A stretch of DNA of 64,000 bases from Nocardioides sp. dk884. GTDB taxonomy: Bacteria > Actinomycetota > Actinomycetes > Propionibacteriales > Nocardioidaceae. The DNA is taken from NCBI RefSeq assembly GCF_009557055.1, contig NZ_CP045649.1, positions 310,001 to 374,000 of the forward strand, given 5' to 3'. The position numbers and the translations under genes were made by a program. This document shows, in pieces, positions 33,398 to 42,531 of this stretch. The notes beneath the pieces are model-generated. The model made no database searches, had not been told where the DNA came from, and was given only the letters and a program-made list of their open reading frames with translations. Within the stretch, counting starts at the first letter, position 1, and every line of letters begins with the position of its first letter.

Positions 33398-33784
33398 GGT
33401 CGGCCGGCTCCCGGTGGCCGCGCCGGCGCGGGCGCGGCGACCGCGGCGCGGCCACCGCGGAGCTGGCGCTGGTGCTGCCGCTGCTCGTCGCTGTGACGAT
33501 CGGCCTGGTCTGGCTGCTGTCCGCGGGGCTGGCCCAGTGCGCGCGGTGGACGCGGCGCGCGAGACCGCCCGGATGGCGGCCCGCGGGGATCCCGACGCCG
33601 AGGCGCTGGCCGCGGGCGTGCGGTCGCCGTCGACGGCAGCGAGGTGACGCTGGTCCGTGCCGGCGGCGAGGTGCGGGTGGTGGTGCGGGGCACCGTCCAC
33701 GGTCCCGGCGGCCTGTTCGGCGCCCTGCCCGGCATCCGGGTGGAGGCCGAGGCGGTGGCCGTCGACGAGGAGGCCGCCCCGTGA
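33394..33784 (+). pseudogene. TadE-like minor pilin, two apparent -1 frameshifts
   Basis: Begins MRSAGSRWPRR...GAATAELALVLPLLVAV, a typical TadE N-terminus, in frame 1. At about 33541-33545 the coherent sequence moves to another frame (AVDAARETARMAARGDPDAE), and at about 33621-33623 to a third (DGSEVTLVRAGGEVRVVVRG to the stop at 33782-33784). Each shift is explained by one missing G in a G/C run. Restored, the protein would be ~130 aa, normal for the family (Rv3655c-like). Either a sequencing error or a very recent double lesion. Confidence 0.7.
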
Positions 33785-34132
33785 CACGCCCCATGACCCG
33801 CGACGAGCGCGGCGGGGCGAGCGTGCTGGCGGTCGGGCTGATCGGCCTGCTGCTGCTCCTCGGCACGGCGCTGGCCGCCGTGACCGGCCTGGTGGTGGCC
33901 CACCGTCAGGCCCAGTCGGCCGCGGACCTCGCCGCGCTCGGCGCGGCCACCGCGTTGGCCACGGGCCAGGACGGGTGCACCCGGGCGCGGACGTTGCCGG
34001 GCCAACGGCGCGAGGCTCCTCGGCTGCGCGGTCCAGGGGCGCGCGGTGCTCGTGCGGGTGCAGGTCGACGGGCCCTGGTGGCGGGGGAGCGGCGGTGACC
34101 CGACGGCGCAGGCGCGCGCCGGGCCGGAGTGA
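33781..34132 (+). pseudogene. Rv3654c-like TadE-related protein, frameshifted
   Basis: Frame 1 gives a good family N-terminus from GTG33781: RDERGGASVLAVGLIGLLLL, then VVAHRQAQSAADLAALGAA. Near 33988-34003 coherent sequence passes through a second frame (DVAG) into a third (ANGARLLGCAVQGRAVLVRV), which ends at the TGA 34130-34132. Two missing Gs restore one frame of about 117 aa. The single open frame to 34098 is therefore an artefact of the shift. It is the helicase/secretion-neighbourhood TadE-like family that ends actinobacterial tad operons. Confidence 0.68.
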
Positions 34133-34183
34133 CCCGCCGGGGCGTGTCGCGGCTGCGCGGCCCGCGCGGGTGAGGATGTCGTC

Positions 34184-35401
34184 ATGAGCTTCGACGTCGA
34201 CCGCGTCCGTGCGGACTTCCCGGCCCTGCAGCAGGGCGTGGCTTTCTTCGACGGGCCCGGCGGCACCCAGGTGCCGCGGCAGGTCGCCGAGGCGGTCGCG
34301 GCCACGATGACCTCCGGGATCTCCAACCGGGGCGCCGTCACCGCCGCCCAGCGACGCGCCGACGCGGTGACCCTCGGGGCGCGCGCGGCGGTGGCCGACC
34401 TGCTCGGCTGCGACCCGGGCGGGGTGGTCTTCGCGCGCTCGGCGACCCAGGCGACGTACGACGTGTCGCGGGCGCTGGCCCGGCAGTGGCGTCCGGGCGA
34501 CGAGGTCGTGGTGACCCGCCTCGACCACGACTCCAACATCCGCCCCTGGGTGCAGGCCGCCGAGCGGGCCGGGGCGACCGTGCGCTGGGTCGGGTTCGAC
34601 CCCAAGACCGGCGAGCTGGGCGTCGACGCCGTCCGCGCCGAGCTGTCGGAGCGCACCCGGCTGGTGGCCGTGACCGGCGCCTCCAACGTGCTCGGCACCC
34701 GTCCCGACGTGCCGGCGATCGCGGCCGCCGTGCACGAGGTCGGGGCGCTGCTCTACGTCGACGGCGTCCACCTGACGCCGCACGCACCGGTGGACGTCGC
34801 CGCGCTGGGCGCCGACTTCTACGCCTGCTCGCCCTACAAGCTCTTCGGTCCGCACCACGGCCTGGTGGTCGCGGCGCCCGAGCTCTGGGAGGGGCTTCGC
34901 CCCGACAAGCTGGTGCCGTCCTCCGACGCCGTGCCCGAGCGCTTCGAGCTCGGGACCCTGCCCTACGAGCTGCTCGCCGGCACCACCGCGGCGATCGACC
35001 ACCTGGCCGGTCTCGCCCCGGGTGACGCGGCCGCGAGCGACCGGCGGGCCCGGCTGCTGGCCTCGATGCGCGCGGTCGAGGAGCACGAGGCCCGCCTGTT
35101 CGACCGGCTGCTGGCCGGACTGCGCGGCCTCGAGGCGGTGACCCTGCACGGAGACCCGGCCCGGCGTACGCCGACGGTGTTCTTCTCGGTCGCCGGGCGC
35201 ACGGGCCACGAGGTCCAGACCTACCTGGCCTCGCTCGACGTCAACGCGCCGGCCGGTCACTTCTATGCGATCGAGGCGTCGCGGTGGCTCGGTCTCGGTG
35301 ACGACGGCGCGGTGCGGGCGGGCCTGGCGCCCTACACCAGCGACGACGACGTCGACCGGCTGCTGGCCGGGATCGCCGAGCTCGCGGAGCTCGCCGGCTA
35401 G
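34184..35401 (+). CDS. Cysteine desulfurase-like aminotransferase class V protein
   Basis: 405-aa PLP-dependent enzyme of the cysteine-desulfurase-related family (TIGR01976-like). PLP-binding features are the histidine-aspartate stretch DHDSNIRPW, LYVDGVHLTPHAP with the pyridine-contacting aspartate, and ACSPYKLFGPHHG with the Schiff-base lysine. The flexible cysteine loop of IscS/SufS enzymes is not evident, so true desulfurase activity is uncertain. It lies between the tad cluster and the helicase, without coupling to either. Confidence 0.85.
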   Translation: MSFDVDRVRADFPALQQGVAFFDGPGGTQVPRQVAEAVAATMTSGISNRGAVTAAQRRADAVTLGARAAVADLLGCDPGGVVFARSATQATYDVSRALARQWRPGDEVVVTRLDHDSNIRPWVQAAERAGATVRWVGFDPKTGELGVDAVRAELSERTRLVAVTGASNVLGTRPDVPAIAAAVHEVGALLYVDGVHLTPHAPVDVAALGADFYACSPYKLFGPHHGLVVAAPELWEGLRPDKLVPSSDAVPERFELGTLPYELLAGTTAAIDHLAGLAPGDAAASDRRARLLASMRAVEEHEARLFDRLLAGLRGLEAVTLHGDPARRTPTVFFSVAGRTGHEVQTYLASLDVNAPAGHFYAIEASRWLGLGDDGAVRAGLAPYTSDDDVDRLLAGIAELAELAG

Positions 35402-35434
35402 CCGAGCTCGCCGGCTGACCGCGCGGGTCGGTGC

Positions 35435-37795
35435 TCAGTCCGCGCGGGGCGCGTGCTCGAGCAGCAGGTCCAGCAGCGCCACCGCGCCGGGCTTGTCGAG
35501 CGGGTTGTTCTGGTTGCCGCACTTGGGCGACTGGATGCACGAGGGGCAACCCTCGACGCAGCCGCAGGCCGCGATCGTGTCGCGGGTCGCGGTCAGCCAG
35601 TCCCGCGCCGCGAGGTAGCCGCGCTCGGCGAAGCCGGCGCCGCCGGGGTGGCCGTCGTGGACGAACACCGTCAGCTGGCCGGTGTCGGGGTGCAACGCGG
35701 TGGAGACGCCACCGATGTCCCAGCGGTCGCAGGTGGCGAAGAGCGGCAGCAGCCCGATCGAGCAGTGCTCGGCGGCGTGGGCGGCGCCGGGCAGGTCCGC
35801 CGGAAGGATCCCGCTCTCGGCGAGCACGTCGGCCGGCACCGTCCACCACACCGCGGAGGTGGCCAGCGTGCGTTCGGGCAGGTCGAGCGGCTCCTCGGCC
35901 ACCACCTCCCCACTGGGGTGGCGCCGCTTGAGGAACGAGACCACCTGGTGGCGCACCTCCACGTCGCCGAAGGCCAGGCGGCACGGGCCCCAGCTGGTGT
36001 GCTGGCGCTCGGCGACGATCGCGATGTCGGTGATCTCGCGCGCCGAGGTGGAGTAGTCGGGCTCGGCGCGCACGATCTCGGCGACGTGCTCCTCGAGGTC
36101 GAGCGAGGTCACCAGCCAGGTCTCGCCGCGGTGCACGTAGACGGCACCGGGGTGAGCCGCGGCGTGGGAGCTGGCCGCGTCGACGGTGCCGACCACCCGG
36201 CCGGTGTCCTGCTCGACCAGCTGCACGGCGCTGCCACCGCTCGAGCGGATGTCGGCGAGGTCGGCGGCGCGGCGCCGGTCGGTCCAGAACCACCCGCGCG
36301 GGCGCCGGCGCAGCAGCCCGATCTCGGTGAGGGAGTCGACCACCGCGCGGGCGTCGGGACCGAAGAGCGGCAGGTCCTCCTCGGTCAGCGGCCGCTCCTG
36401 CGCCGCCGCGCACAGGTGCGGGCCCAGCACGTAGGGGTTGCCGGGGTCGAAGACCGTCGCCTCGACCGGGCGTCCGAGCAGCGCCTCGGGGTGGTGCACG
36501 AGGTAGGTGTCGAGCGGGTCGTCGCGGGCCACGAGCACGCCGATCGCGTCCTGGGCGCCGCGTCCGGCCCGGCCGACCTGCTGCCACAGCGCGGCACGGG
36601 TCCCGGGGAACCCGGCGATCAGCACGGCGTCGAGGCCGCTGATGTCGATGCCGAGCTCGAGGGCGTTGGTGGCCGCGAGCCCGGTGAGCTCGCCGCGGCG
36701 CAGCGCGTCCTCGATCGCGCGCCGCTCCTCGGGCAGATAGCCGCCGCGGTACGCCGCGACCTGCCCGGCCAGCCTCGGGTCCACCTCGGCCAGCATCCCC
36801 GCGGCGCTCATCGCGACCTGCTCGGCGCCGCGGCGCGAGCGCACGAAGGCGAGCGTGCGCACCCCGGCGACCACCAGGTCGGCGAGCAGGTCGGCGGTCT
36901 CGGAGGACGCGGCGCGCCGCACCGGGGCGCCGTTCTCGCCCGCGCCGGCGGTCAGCGGCGGCTCCCACAGCGCCAGCGAGAGCCGGCCACGCGGCGAGGT
37001 GTCCTCGGTGACCGCCAGGACGTCCAGACCAGTGAGCCGCTCGGCGGCACGCTCCGGCTCGGCGACCGTGGCCGAGGCGAGCACGAACGTCGGGTGGGCG
37101 CCGTAGTGGGCGCAGATGCGGCGCAGCCGGCGCAGCACGTGGGAGACGTGGGCGCCGAACACGCCGCGGTAGTGGTGGCACTCGTCGATCACGACGTAGC
37201 GCAGCGAGCCCAGGAACGCCGCCCACCGCTCGTGGCCCGGCAGGAGCGAGCGGTGCAGCATGTCGGGGTTGGTCAGGACGTATTCGGCGTAATCGCGGGC
37301 CCAGTCGCGCTGCTCGCGGCCGCTGTCGCCGTCGTGGGTGGTGATCCGCACGTCGAGGCCGAGCCCGGACATCGAGTGCAGCTGGTCCTGGGCGAGCGCC
37401 TTGGTCGGGGCGACGTAGAGCACGGTGGCGCCGCGCCGCTCCCGCGGCCCCCGGGCGGCGCGGATGTCGGTGAGCGCGGGGAGCTGGTAGGCCAGGGACT
37501 TGCCCGAGGCGGTGCCGGTGGACAGGACGACGTGCTGGCCCTCGTGGGCGGCCTCGGCGGCCACGGCCTGGTGGCGCCACGGCGCGACCACCCCGCGGGC
37601 GGCGTACGCCGCGACGACCTCGGGATCCGCCCACGTCGGCCAGTCCGCGGCGATGCCCTCGCGCGCCGCGAGCGCCTCGAGGTGGACCAGGCGGTCCTCG
37701 CGCCCCGGCACGGCCGCGAGCCGCTCGACGAGCCCGGTCACCGGCCCCGCACCGGAGGCTCCTGAAGCGCTCCGAGGGTGCAGCGAGACGGCCAT
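35435..37795 (-). CDS. MrfA/Hrq1-type DEAD/DEAH-box helicase (DUF1998)
   Basis: 786-aa superfamily 2 helicase (Rv3649/SftH group). Motif [10 protein letters not shown] (~92-100), motif [13 protein letters not shown] (DECH rather than DEAH), motif [12 protein letters not shown], and the C-terminal motor motifs [26 protein letters not shown] and QQVGRAGRG are intact. The end carries a DUF1998-type zinc cluster [17 protein letters not shown]. Homologues unwind DNA 3'-5' and in Bacillus MrfA acts in mitomycin crosslink repair. The gene is divergent from the STAS gene. Confidence 0.92.
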   Translation of the reverse strand: MAVSLHPRSASGASGAGPVTGLVERLAAVPGREDRLVHLEALAAREGIAADWPTWADPEVVAAYAARGVVAPWRHQAVAAEAAHEGQHVVLSTGTASGKSLAYQLPALTDIRAARGPRERRGATVLYVAPTKALAQDQLHSMSGLGLDVRITTHDGDSGREQRDWARDYAEYVLTNPDMLHRSLLPGHERWAAFLGSLRYVVIDECHHYRGVFGAHVSHVLRRLRRICAHYGAHPTFVLASATVAEPERAAERLTGLDVLAVTEDTSPRGRLSLALWEPPLTAGAGENGAPVRRAASSETADLLADLVVAGVRTLAFVRSRRGAEQVAMSAAGMLAEVDPRLAGQVAAYRGGYLPEERRAIEDALRRGELTGLAATNALELGIDISGLDAVLIAGFPGTRAALWQQVGRAGRGAQDAIGVLVARDDPLDTYLVHHPEALLGRPVEATVFDPGNPYVLGPHLCAAAQERPLTEEDLPLFGPDARAVVDSLTEIGLLRRRPRGWFWTDRRRAADLADIRSSGGSAVQLVEQDTGRVVGTVDAASSHAAAHPGAVYVHRGETWLVTSLDLEEHVAEIVRAEPDYSTSAREITDIAIVAERQHTSWGPCRLAFGDVEVRHQVVSFLKRRHPSGEVVAEEPLDLPERTLATSAVWWTVPADVLAESGILPADLPGAAHAAEHCSIGLLPLFATCDRWDIGGVSTALHPDTGQLTVFVHDGHPGGAGFAERGYLAARDWLTATRDTIAACGCVEGCPSCIQSPKCGNQNNPLDKPGAVALLDLLLEHAPRAD

Positions 37796-37982
37796 GTGGG
37801 CAGTGTCGCAAACGGCGCCGACAGCCCCGGAATCCGCCGTGCGGAGGCCGAGTCGTCCACCACAGGTGTGGTCGTGTCTGTGCGCGGGAGCGGACCCCGT
37901 GGTTTCATATGGCAGGCCGGATGTCGGGGCGGGGGACGTCTCGGTGGCCGGCTCGCGTCAGCCCGCCTCTCGAGGAGTAACC

Positions 37983-38321
37983 GTGGACCTCACTCTTGCA
38001 ACACGCGACGTCGATGGGAAGACCATCGTTGCCGTCGGTGGCGAGATCGACGTCTACACCGCCCCGAAGCTCCGTGACAAGATCACCGAGCTCGTCGCTG
38101 CGGGCGTCTATGACCTCGTGATCGACATGGAGGCGGTGGAGTTCCTCGACTCCACCGGCCTGGGCGTGCTCGTCGGCGGACTGAAGAAGGTCCGCGCCCA
38201 CGACGGCTCGCTGCACCTGGTCTGCACCCAGGACCGCCTGCTCAAGATCTTCCGCATCACCGGCCTGTCGAAGGTGTTCGTGATCCACGACTCCGCCGAC
38301 GCCGCGCTCGCCAGCAGCTGA
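37983..38321 (+). CDS. STAS-domain anti-sigma factor antagonist (BldG/SpoIIAA-like)
   Basis: 112-aa single STAS domain that would bind and neutralise an anti-sigma kinase when unphosphorylated. The phosphorylatable serine is S57 in [18 protein letters not shown]37983 has the ribosome site GAGGAG. No RsbW-type kinase or sigma factor gene lies beside it, so the partner must be encoded elsewhere. Shape and length match streptomycete BldG (recollection). Confidence 0.9.
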   Translation: MDLTLATRDVDGKTIVAVGGEIDVYTAPKLRDKITELVAAGVYDLVIDMEAVEFLDSTGLGVLVGGLKKVRAHDGSLHLVCTQDRLLKIFRITGLSKVFVIHDSADAALASS

Positions 38322-38336
38322 CCTCCGCGTCCGCGC

Positions 38337-38363
38337 AGCCCGGTCCCCGCCAGGGGCCGGGCT
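38337..38363 (+). terminator. Terminator hairpin after the STAS gene
   Basis: AGCCCGG(T)CCCC (38337-38348) pairs with GGGGCCGGGCT (38353-38363), loop GCCA, 16 bp after the stop. Confidence 0.75.
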
Positions 38364-38400
38364 CGTCGTCGTCCCCGGAAATCTCCTCGCCGCGCCCTGG

Positions 38401-38416
38401 TGTGACCCAGGTCTCA
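38401..38416. promoter_or_regulatory. Possible Crp/GlxR operator before hppA
   Basis: TGTGACCCAGGTCTCA matches TGTGA-N6-TCACA except for one base in the right half-site. It lies 6 bp upstream of the TAGACT -10 element, at the -35 position. Confidence 0.4.
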
Positions 38417-38422
38417 TCTGCG

Positions 38423-38428
38423 TAGACT
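38423..38428 (+). promoter_or_regulatory. -10 element for hppA
   Basis: TAGACT, giving a leader of about 50 bp with a GCAGGAGGAAG ribosome site before ATG38487. Confidence 0.45.
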
Positions 38429-38486
38429 CCGGCTCGTTCCGCCGCCGACGCCGCGGAACGCATCCGCCGGCAGCAGGAGGAAGCAC

Positions 38487-40853
38487 ATGACGGGGTTCTC
38501 ACCAGCAGTCCTGCCAGCAGTCGTCCCAGCAGTGGTGGAGGTCTCCGGGGGCAATCTCGTCCTGGTCATCGTCGTCGCCCTGATCGCGCTCGGCGCGCTG
38601 GCGATGGCGGCGATGTTCCGCCAGGAGGTCCTCGCCGCCCCCGAAGGCACCGACGACATGAAGACCATCGCGCAGGCGGTCCAAGAGGGCGCTGACGCCT
38701 ACCTCCAACGCCAGTTCCGCACCCTCGCGGTCTTCGCGGCGCTCGCGTTCTTCCTGCTGCTGGCGCTGCCGGCCGACGACTGGACGGTGCGGATCTTCCG
38801 CTCGGTCTTCTTCCTGATCGGCGCCGGGTTCTCCGCGGCCGTGGGCTACCTCGGCATGTCGCTGGCGGTCCGGGCCAACCTGCGGGTCGCCGCGGCGGCC
38901 AACACCACCGGGCGCGAGACGGCCATGCACATCGGGCTGCGCACCGGCGCGATGGTCGGCATGCTCACCGTCGGCCTCGGCCTGCTCGGTGCCAGCGTCG
39001 TGGTGATCTTCTTCCAGGACCACGCGCCGGAGGTGCTCGAGGGCTTCGGCTTCGGGGCCGCGCTGCTGGCGATGTTCATGCGTGTCGGCGGGGGCATCTT
39101 CACCAAGGCCGCTGACGTCGGGGCCGACCTGGTCGGCAAGGTCGAGCAGAACATCCCCGAGGACGACCCGCGCAACGCCGCCACCATCGCCGACAACGTG
39201 GGCGACAACGTCGGCGACTGCGCCGGGATGGCCGCTGACCTCTTCGAGTCCTACGCCGTCACGCTGGTCGCCGCGCTGATCCTCGGTTCCCAGGCGTTCG
39301 GCGACGCGGGCCTGGTCTACCCGCTCCTGATCCCCGCGATCGGCGCCCTGACCGCGGTCGCGGGGGTCTACCTGACCCGGCCGAAGTCCAGCGAGAGCGG
39401 CCTGACGACGATCAACAAGTCGTTCTACCTCTCCTCCGCGATCGCCGCGGTGGCGTCGGTGATCGTCTCCTTCCTCTACCTGCCCACCACCTTCGGTGAG
39501 CTCGAGGGGCTGGAGGGCAACCTGATCGACCAGGTCCTCGGCGGCACCAGCGAGGGGAACCCCGCGCTGATCGCCGCGGTCGCCGTCGTGATCGGCATCG
39601 TGATGGCGGCCGGGATCCTCGCCCTCACCGGCTACTACACCGGCACCGAGCACACCCCGGTGCGCGAGGTCGGCGAGACCTCGCTGACCGGCCCCGCCAC
39701 GGTGATCCTCTCCGGCCTCGCGCTCGGCTTCGAGTCGGCGGTCTACACCACCCTGGTCATCGGGGCCGCGGTGTTCGGCGCCTTCCTGCTCGGCGGCGCC
39801 TCCCTCACCGTCTCGCTGTTCGCGGTCGCCCTGGCCGGCTGCGGCCTGCTGACCACCGTCGGGGTCATCGTCGCGATGGACACCTTCGGTCCCGTCTCCG
39901 ACAACGCCCAGGGCGTCGCGGAGATGTCGGGCGACGTCAGTCCGGAGGGGGCCCAGATCCTCACCGAGCTCGACGCGGTCGGCAACACCACCAAGGCGAT
40001 CACCAAGGGCATCGCGATCGCCACGGCCGTGCTCGCCGCGACCGCGCTGTTCGGCTCCTACGCCACCTCGGCCTTCGAGGCCCTCGAGGAGGCCAATGCG
40101 GTCGACTTCGACCTCGCGGACTTCTTCGTCTTCAACCCCGCGGTCCTGGTCGGCGTGCTGATCGGCGCGGCGGTGGTGTTCATGTTCTCCGGCCTGGCCA
40201 TCAACGCCGTCGCCCGCGCCGCGGGCGCGGTGGTCTTCGAGGTGCGCCGCCAGTTCCGCGAGATCCCCGGGATCATGGAGGGCACCGGTCGCCCGGAGTA
40301 CGGCAAGGTCGTCGACATCGTCACCCGCGACTCGCTGCGCGAGCTGGTCACCCCGGGCCTGCTGGCGGTGCTCGCCCCGATCGCGGTCGGCTTCGGCCTC
40401 GGTGTCTCCGCGCTGGCCGGGTTCCTGGCCGGCGCGATCGGCACCGGCACCCTGATGGCGGTCTTCCTGGCCAACTCCGGCGGCGCCTGGGACAACGCCA
40501 AGAAGCTGGTCGAGGACGGCCACCACGGTGGCAAGGGCTCCGAGGCGCACGCGGCCACGATCATCGGCGACACCGTCGGCGACCCGTTCAAGGACACCGC
40601 CGGTCCGGCGATCAACCCGCTGATCAAGGTGATGAACCTCGTCTCCCTGCTGATCGTCGGAGCCGTGGTCTCGCTGAGCGTCGGCGAGGACGAGAACGAC
40701 GTCGCGCGCATCGTCATCGCCCTGGTCGCGGTGGCGGTGATCGCGGCCGCGGTCTACATCTCCAAGCGCCGCGGGGTCTCGATCGGCGACGACCAGACGC
40801 CGGTGCCGCCCGCGCCGTCGTCGGACCCCTCGCCCGCCGCCTCCGGTCACTGA
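38487..40853 (+). CDS. hppA: K+-independent H+-translocating pyrophosphatase
   Basis: 788-aa membrane-integral pyrophosphatase that couples PPi hydrolysis to proton pumping, with about 16 membrane helices. Substrate and metal motifs are KAADVGADLVGKVE and DNVGDNVGDCAGMAADLFE, repeated near the end as GDTVGDPFKDTAGPAINPLIK. GNTTKAITKG has lysine at the position that distinguishes K+-independent from K+-dependent enzymes (which have alanine). It would recover energy from PPi, for example that released by acyl-CoA synthetases such as Acs. Confidence 0.96.
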   Translation: MTGFSPAVLPAVVPAVVEVSGGNLVLVIVVALIALGALAMAAMFRQEVLAAPEGTDDMKTIAQAVQEGADAYLQRQFRTLAVFAALAFFLLLALPADDWTVRIFRSVFFLIGAGFSAAVGYLGMSLAVRANLRVAAAANTTGRETAMHIGLRTGAMVGMLTVGLGLLGASVVVIFFQDHAPEVLEGFGFGAALLAMFMRVGGGIFTKAADVGADLVGKVEQNIPEDDPRNAATIADNVGDNVGDCAGMAADLFESYAVTLVAALILGSQAFGDAGLVYPLLIPAIGALTAVAGVYLTRPKSSESGLTTINKSFYLSSAIAAVASVIVSFLYLPTTFGELEGLEGNLIDQVLGGTSEGNPALIAAVAVVIGIVMAAGILALTGYYTGTEHTPVREVGETSLTGPATVILSGLALGFESAVYTTLVIGAAVFGAFLLGGASLTVSLFAVALAGCGLLTTVGVIVAMDTFGPVSDNAQGVAEMSGDVSPEGAQILTELDAVGNTTKAITKGIAIATAVLAATALFGSYATSAFEALEEANAVDFDLADFFVFNPAVLVGVLIGAAVVFMFSGLAINAVARAAGAVVFEVRRQFREIPGIMEGTGRPEYGKVVDIVTRDSLRELVTPGLLAVLAPIAVGFGLGVSALAGFLAGAIGTGTLMAVFLANSGGAWDNAKKLVEDGHHGGKGSEAHAATIIGDTVGDPFKDTAGPAINPLIKVMNLVSLLIVGAVVSLSVGEDENDVARIVIALVAVAVIAAAVYISKRRGVSIGDDQTPVPPAPSSDPSPAASGH

Positions 40854-40905
40854 CGGGTCACTGGTCGGGCGGACGGCACCGTCCGAGGTGTCGGGCACGG
40901 ACCCC

Positions 40906-40911
40906 TAGGCT
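40906..40911 (+). promoter_or_regulatory. -10 element, leaderless promoter of the 40918 methyltransferase
   Basis: TAGGCT is followed by exactly 6 bp and GTG40918. Confidence 0.6.
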
Positions 40912-40917
40912 GGGCCC

Positions 40918-42405
40918 GTGCCCGACACCGATCTGCCCGCACGACTCCGATCGGCCCTCGAGGCCGCCGACTTCACCTACGACGCCGTCGCCGAGCTGCT
41001 CGGCCCCCGCGCGCACGACGCGCTGGCCCGCAACGAGACCACCCCCGGCGTACGCCGTACCGCCGGCGGCTCGCCGCTGGAGACGCTGGTGCGGCTGTTC
41101 CTGCTCCAGCAGACCGTCCCGCGCGCCGCGGCCGACGCGGCGCTGCCCGGCCTGGTGGACCGGCTCGCGGTCGAGGGCCTGATCGAGCAGTCGGTGAGCG
41201 AGGTGGCCGCGCGCCTGGACGTGCGGCCCTACGGCACCGACGCCGACGAGCCGCTGTGGGTGGTCAGCGACCTGACCCCCGGCCTCGACGGTGGCCCGCA
41301 GCGCGTCGGCCCCGACCACGTGCTCGGCATCAGCTCGGCCTCGACGTCGCTGGCCCAGCTGACCCTGCGCGACCAGGTCGGCCGCTCCCTGGACCTGGGC
41401 ACCGGCTGCGGGGTGCAGGCGCTGCACCTCGCGCGCCACAGTGACGCGGTGGTCGCCACCGACGTCAACCAGCGCGCCCTGCGCATCACCCGCTTCAACG
41501 CCGCCCTCAACGGCGTCGCCGACACCGTGGAGGTGCGCGACGGCTCGTTCTTCGAGCCGGTGCGCGAGGAGCGCTTCGACCTGATCGCCACCAACCCGCC
41601 GTTCGTGATCTCCCCGGCGACCGGCGAGCGGCTGGTCTACCGCGACAGCGGCCTGCCCGGCGACCGGGTCGTGGAGGACATCGTCCGTGCCGCGCCGGCC
41701 CACCTCAACCCCGGCGGCTGGTGCCAGGTGCTGGCCAACTGGGTGATCAGCCGCGACCGGCCCTGGGACGAGCGGCTGCTGCCCTGGCTCGCCGACGACT
41801 GCGACGCCTTCGTCGTGCAGCGCGAGGTCCTCGACCCCGCGGCGTACGTCGAGCTGTGGCTCAAGGACGCCGGCCAGCACGGCGCGGCGGACTACGTGCG
41901 TCGCTATGACACCTGGCTGTCGTGGTTCGACGAGCAGGGCATCGAGGCGGTCGGGTTCGGCTGGATCAACCTGCGCAAGCGCCCGGAGGGCGGCCCCGGC
42001 AGCGCGGCCCGGGAGCTGCTGGAGTGGCCCTACGACGTCGAGCAGCCGGTCGCCCCGGCGATCGGCGCCTGGGGTGACGCGGTCGAGGTGCTCGACGACG
42101 GGATCGACGCGGGCAGCCGCCTGGTCGTGCGCGCGGACGTGCAGCAGGAGACCATCGGGGTGCCCGGTGCGGAGGACCCCGAGGCGCTGGTGCTGCGCCA
42201 GCAGCGCGGCCTGCGCCGCGCCCGCCGCGCCGACACCCTCGAGGCCGCGCTCGTCGGCGCCTGCGACGGCGAGCTGACCCTCGGCCAGATCCTCGACGCG
42301 CTCGCGCAGCTGCTCGAGCGCGACCCCGCCGAGGTGCGCGAGACCTACCTCCCCGTCGTCCGCGACCTGGTGGCCGAGGGCTTCCTCGAGCCGGCCGACG
42401 TCTAG
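40918..42405 (+). CDS. Two-domain methyltransferase (DUF7059 + N5/N6 class)
   Basis: 495-aa protein. Residues ~1-145 form a helical N-terminal domain with a winged-helix look (VRLFLLQQTVPRAAADAAL). Residues ~150-330 are a class I methyltransferase of the small/HemK type: motif I SLDLGTGCGVQALHLARH and motif IV LIATNPPFVIS, the NPPF signature of N-methyltransferases for Gln or adenine. A C-terminal ~150-residue region (QQRGLRRARRADTLEAALVG) is of unknown role. Candidate substrates are rRNA or a protein glutamine; not decidable here. Confidence 0.85.
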   Translation: MPDTDLPARLRSALEAADFTYDAVAELLGPRAHDALARNETTPGVRRTAGGSPLETLVRLFLLQQTVPRAAADAALPGLVDRLAVEGLIEQSVSEVAARLDVRPYGTDADEPLWVVSDLTPGLDGGPQRVGPDHVLGISSASTSLAQLTLRDQVGRSLDLGTGCGVQALHLARHSDAVVATDVNQRALRITRFNAALNGVADTVEVRDGSFFEPVREERFDLIATNPPFVISPATGERLVYRDSGLPGDRVVEDIVRAAPAHLNPGGWCQVLANWVISRDRPWDERLLPWLADDCDAFVVQREVLDPAAYVELWLKDAGQHGAADYVRRYDTWLSWFDEQGIEAVGFGWINLRKRPEGGPGSAARELLEWPYDVEQPVAPAIGAWGDAVEVLDDGIDAGSRLVVRADVQQETIGVPGAEDPEALVLRQQRGLRRARRADTLEAALVGACDGELTLGQILDALAQLLERDPAEVRETYLPVVRDLVAEGFLEPADV

Positions 42406-42413
42406 GACACCAC

Positions 42414-42438
42414 GGTCCCGCCCGGTGCGGGCGGGACC
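42414..42438 (+). terminator. Terminator between the methyltransferase gene and topA
   Basis: Perfect 10-bp stem GGTCCCGCCC (42414-42423) and GGGCGGGACC (42429-42438), loop GGTGC. Confidence 0.78.
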
Positions 42439-42531
42439 TCCGACCAGCCGCGTGGCGGCTCGTGGGCAGCAGCGTCTCGGGCACGCGCTACCGTGAGCCG
42501 CTGACCGGCAGCACGAAGAGAAAGAGCAGAC

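Noticed and set aside
35387..35416. Duplicated GAGCTCGCCGGCT around the stop of the 34184 gene
   Set aside because: A 13-bp tandem slip at a GC-rich gene end; no sign of function.
38499..40898. Long reading frame on the strand opposite hppA
   Set aside because: Composition-driven shadow of the hppA coding sequence: D/R/G/H-rich with no domain.
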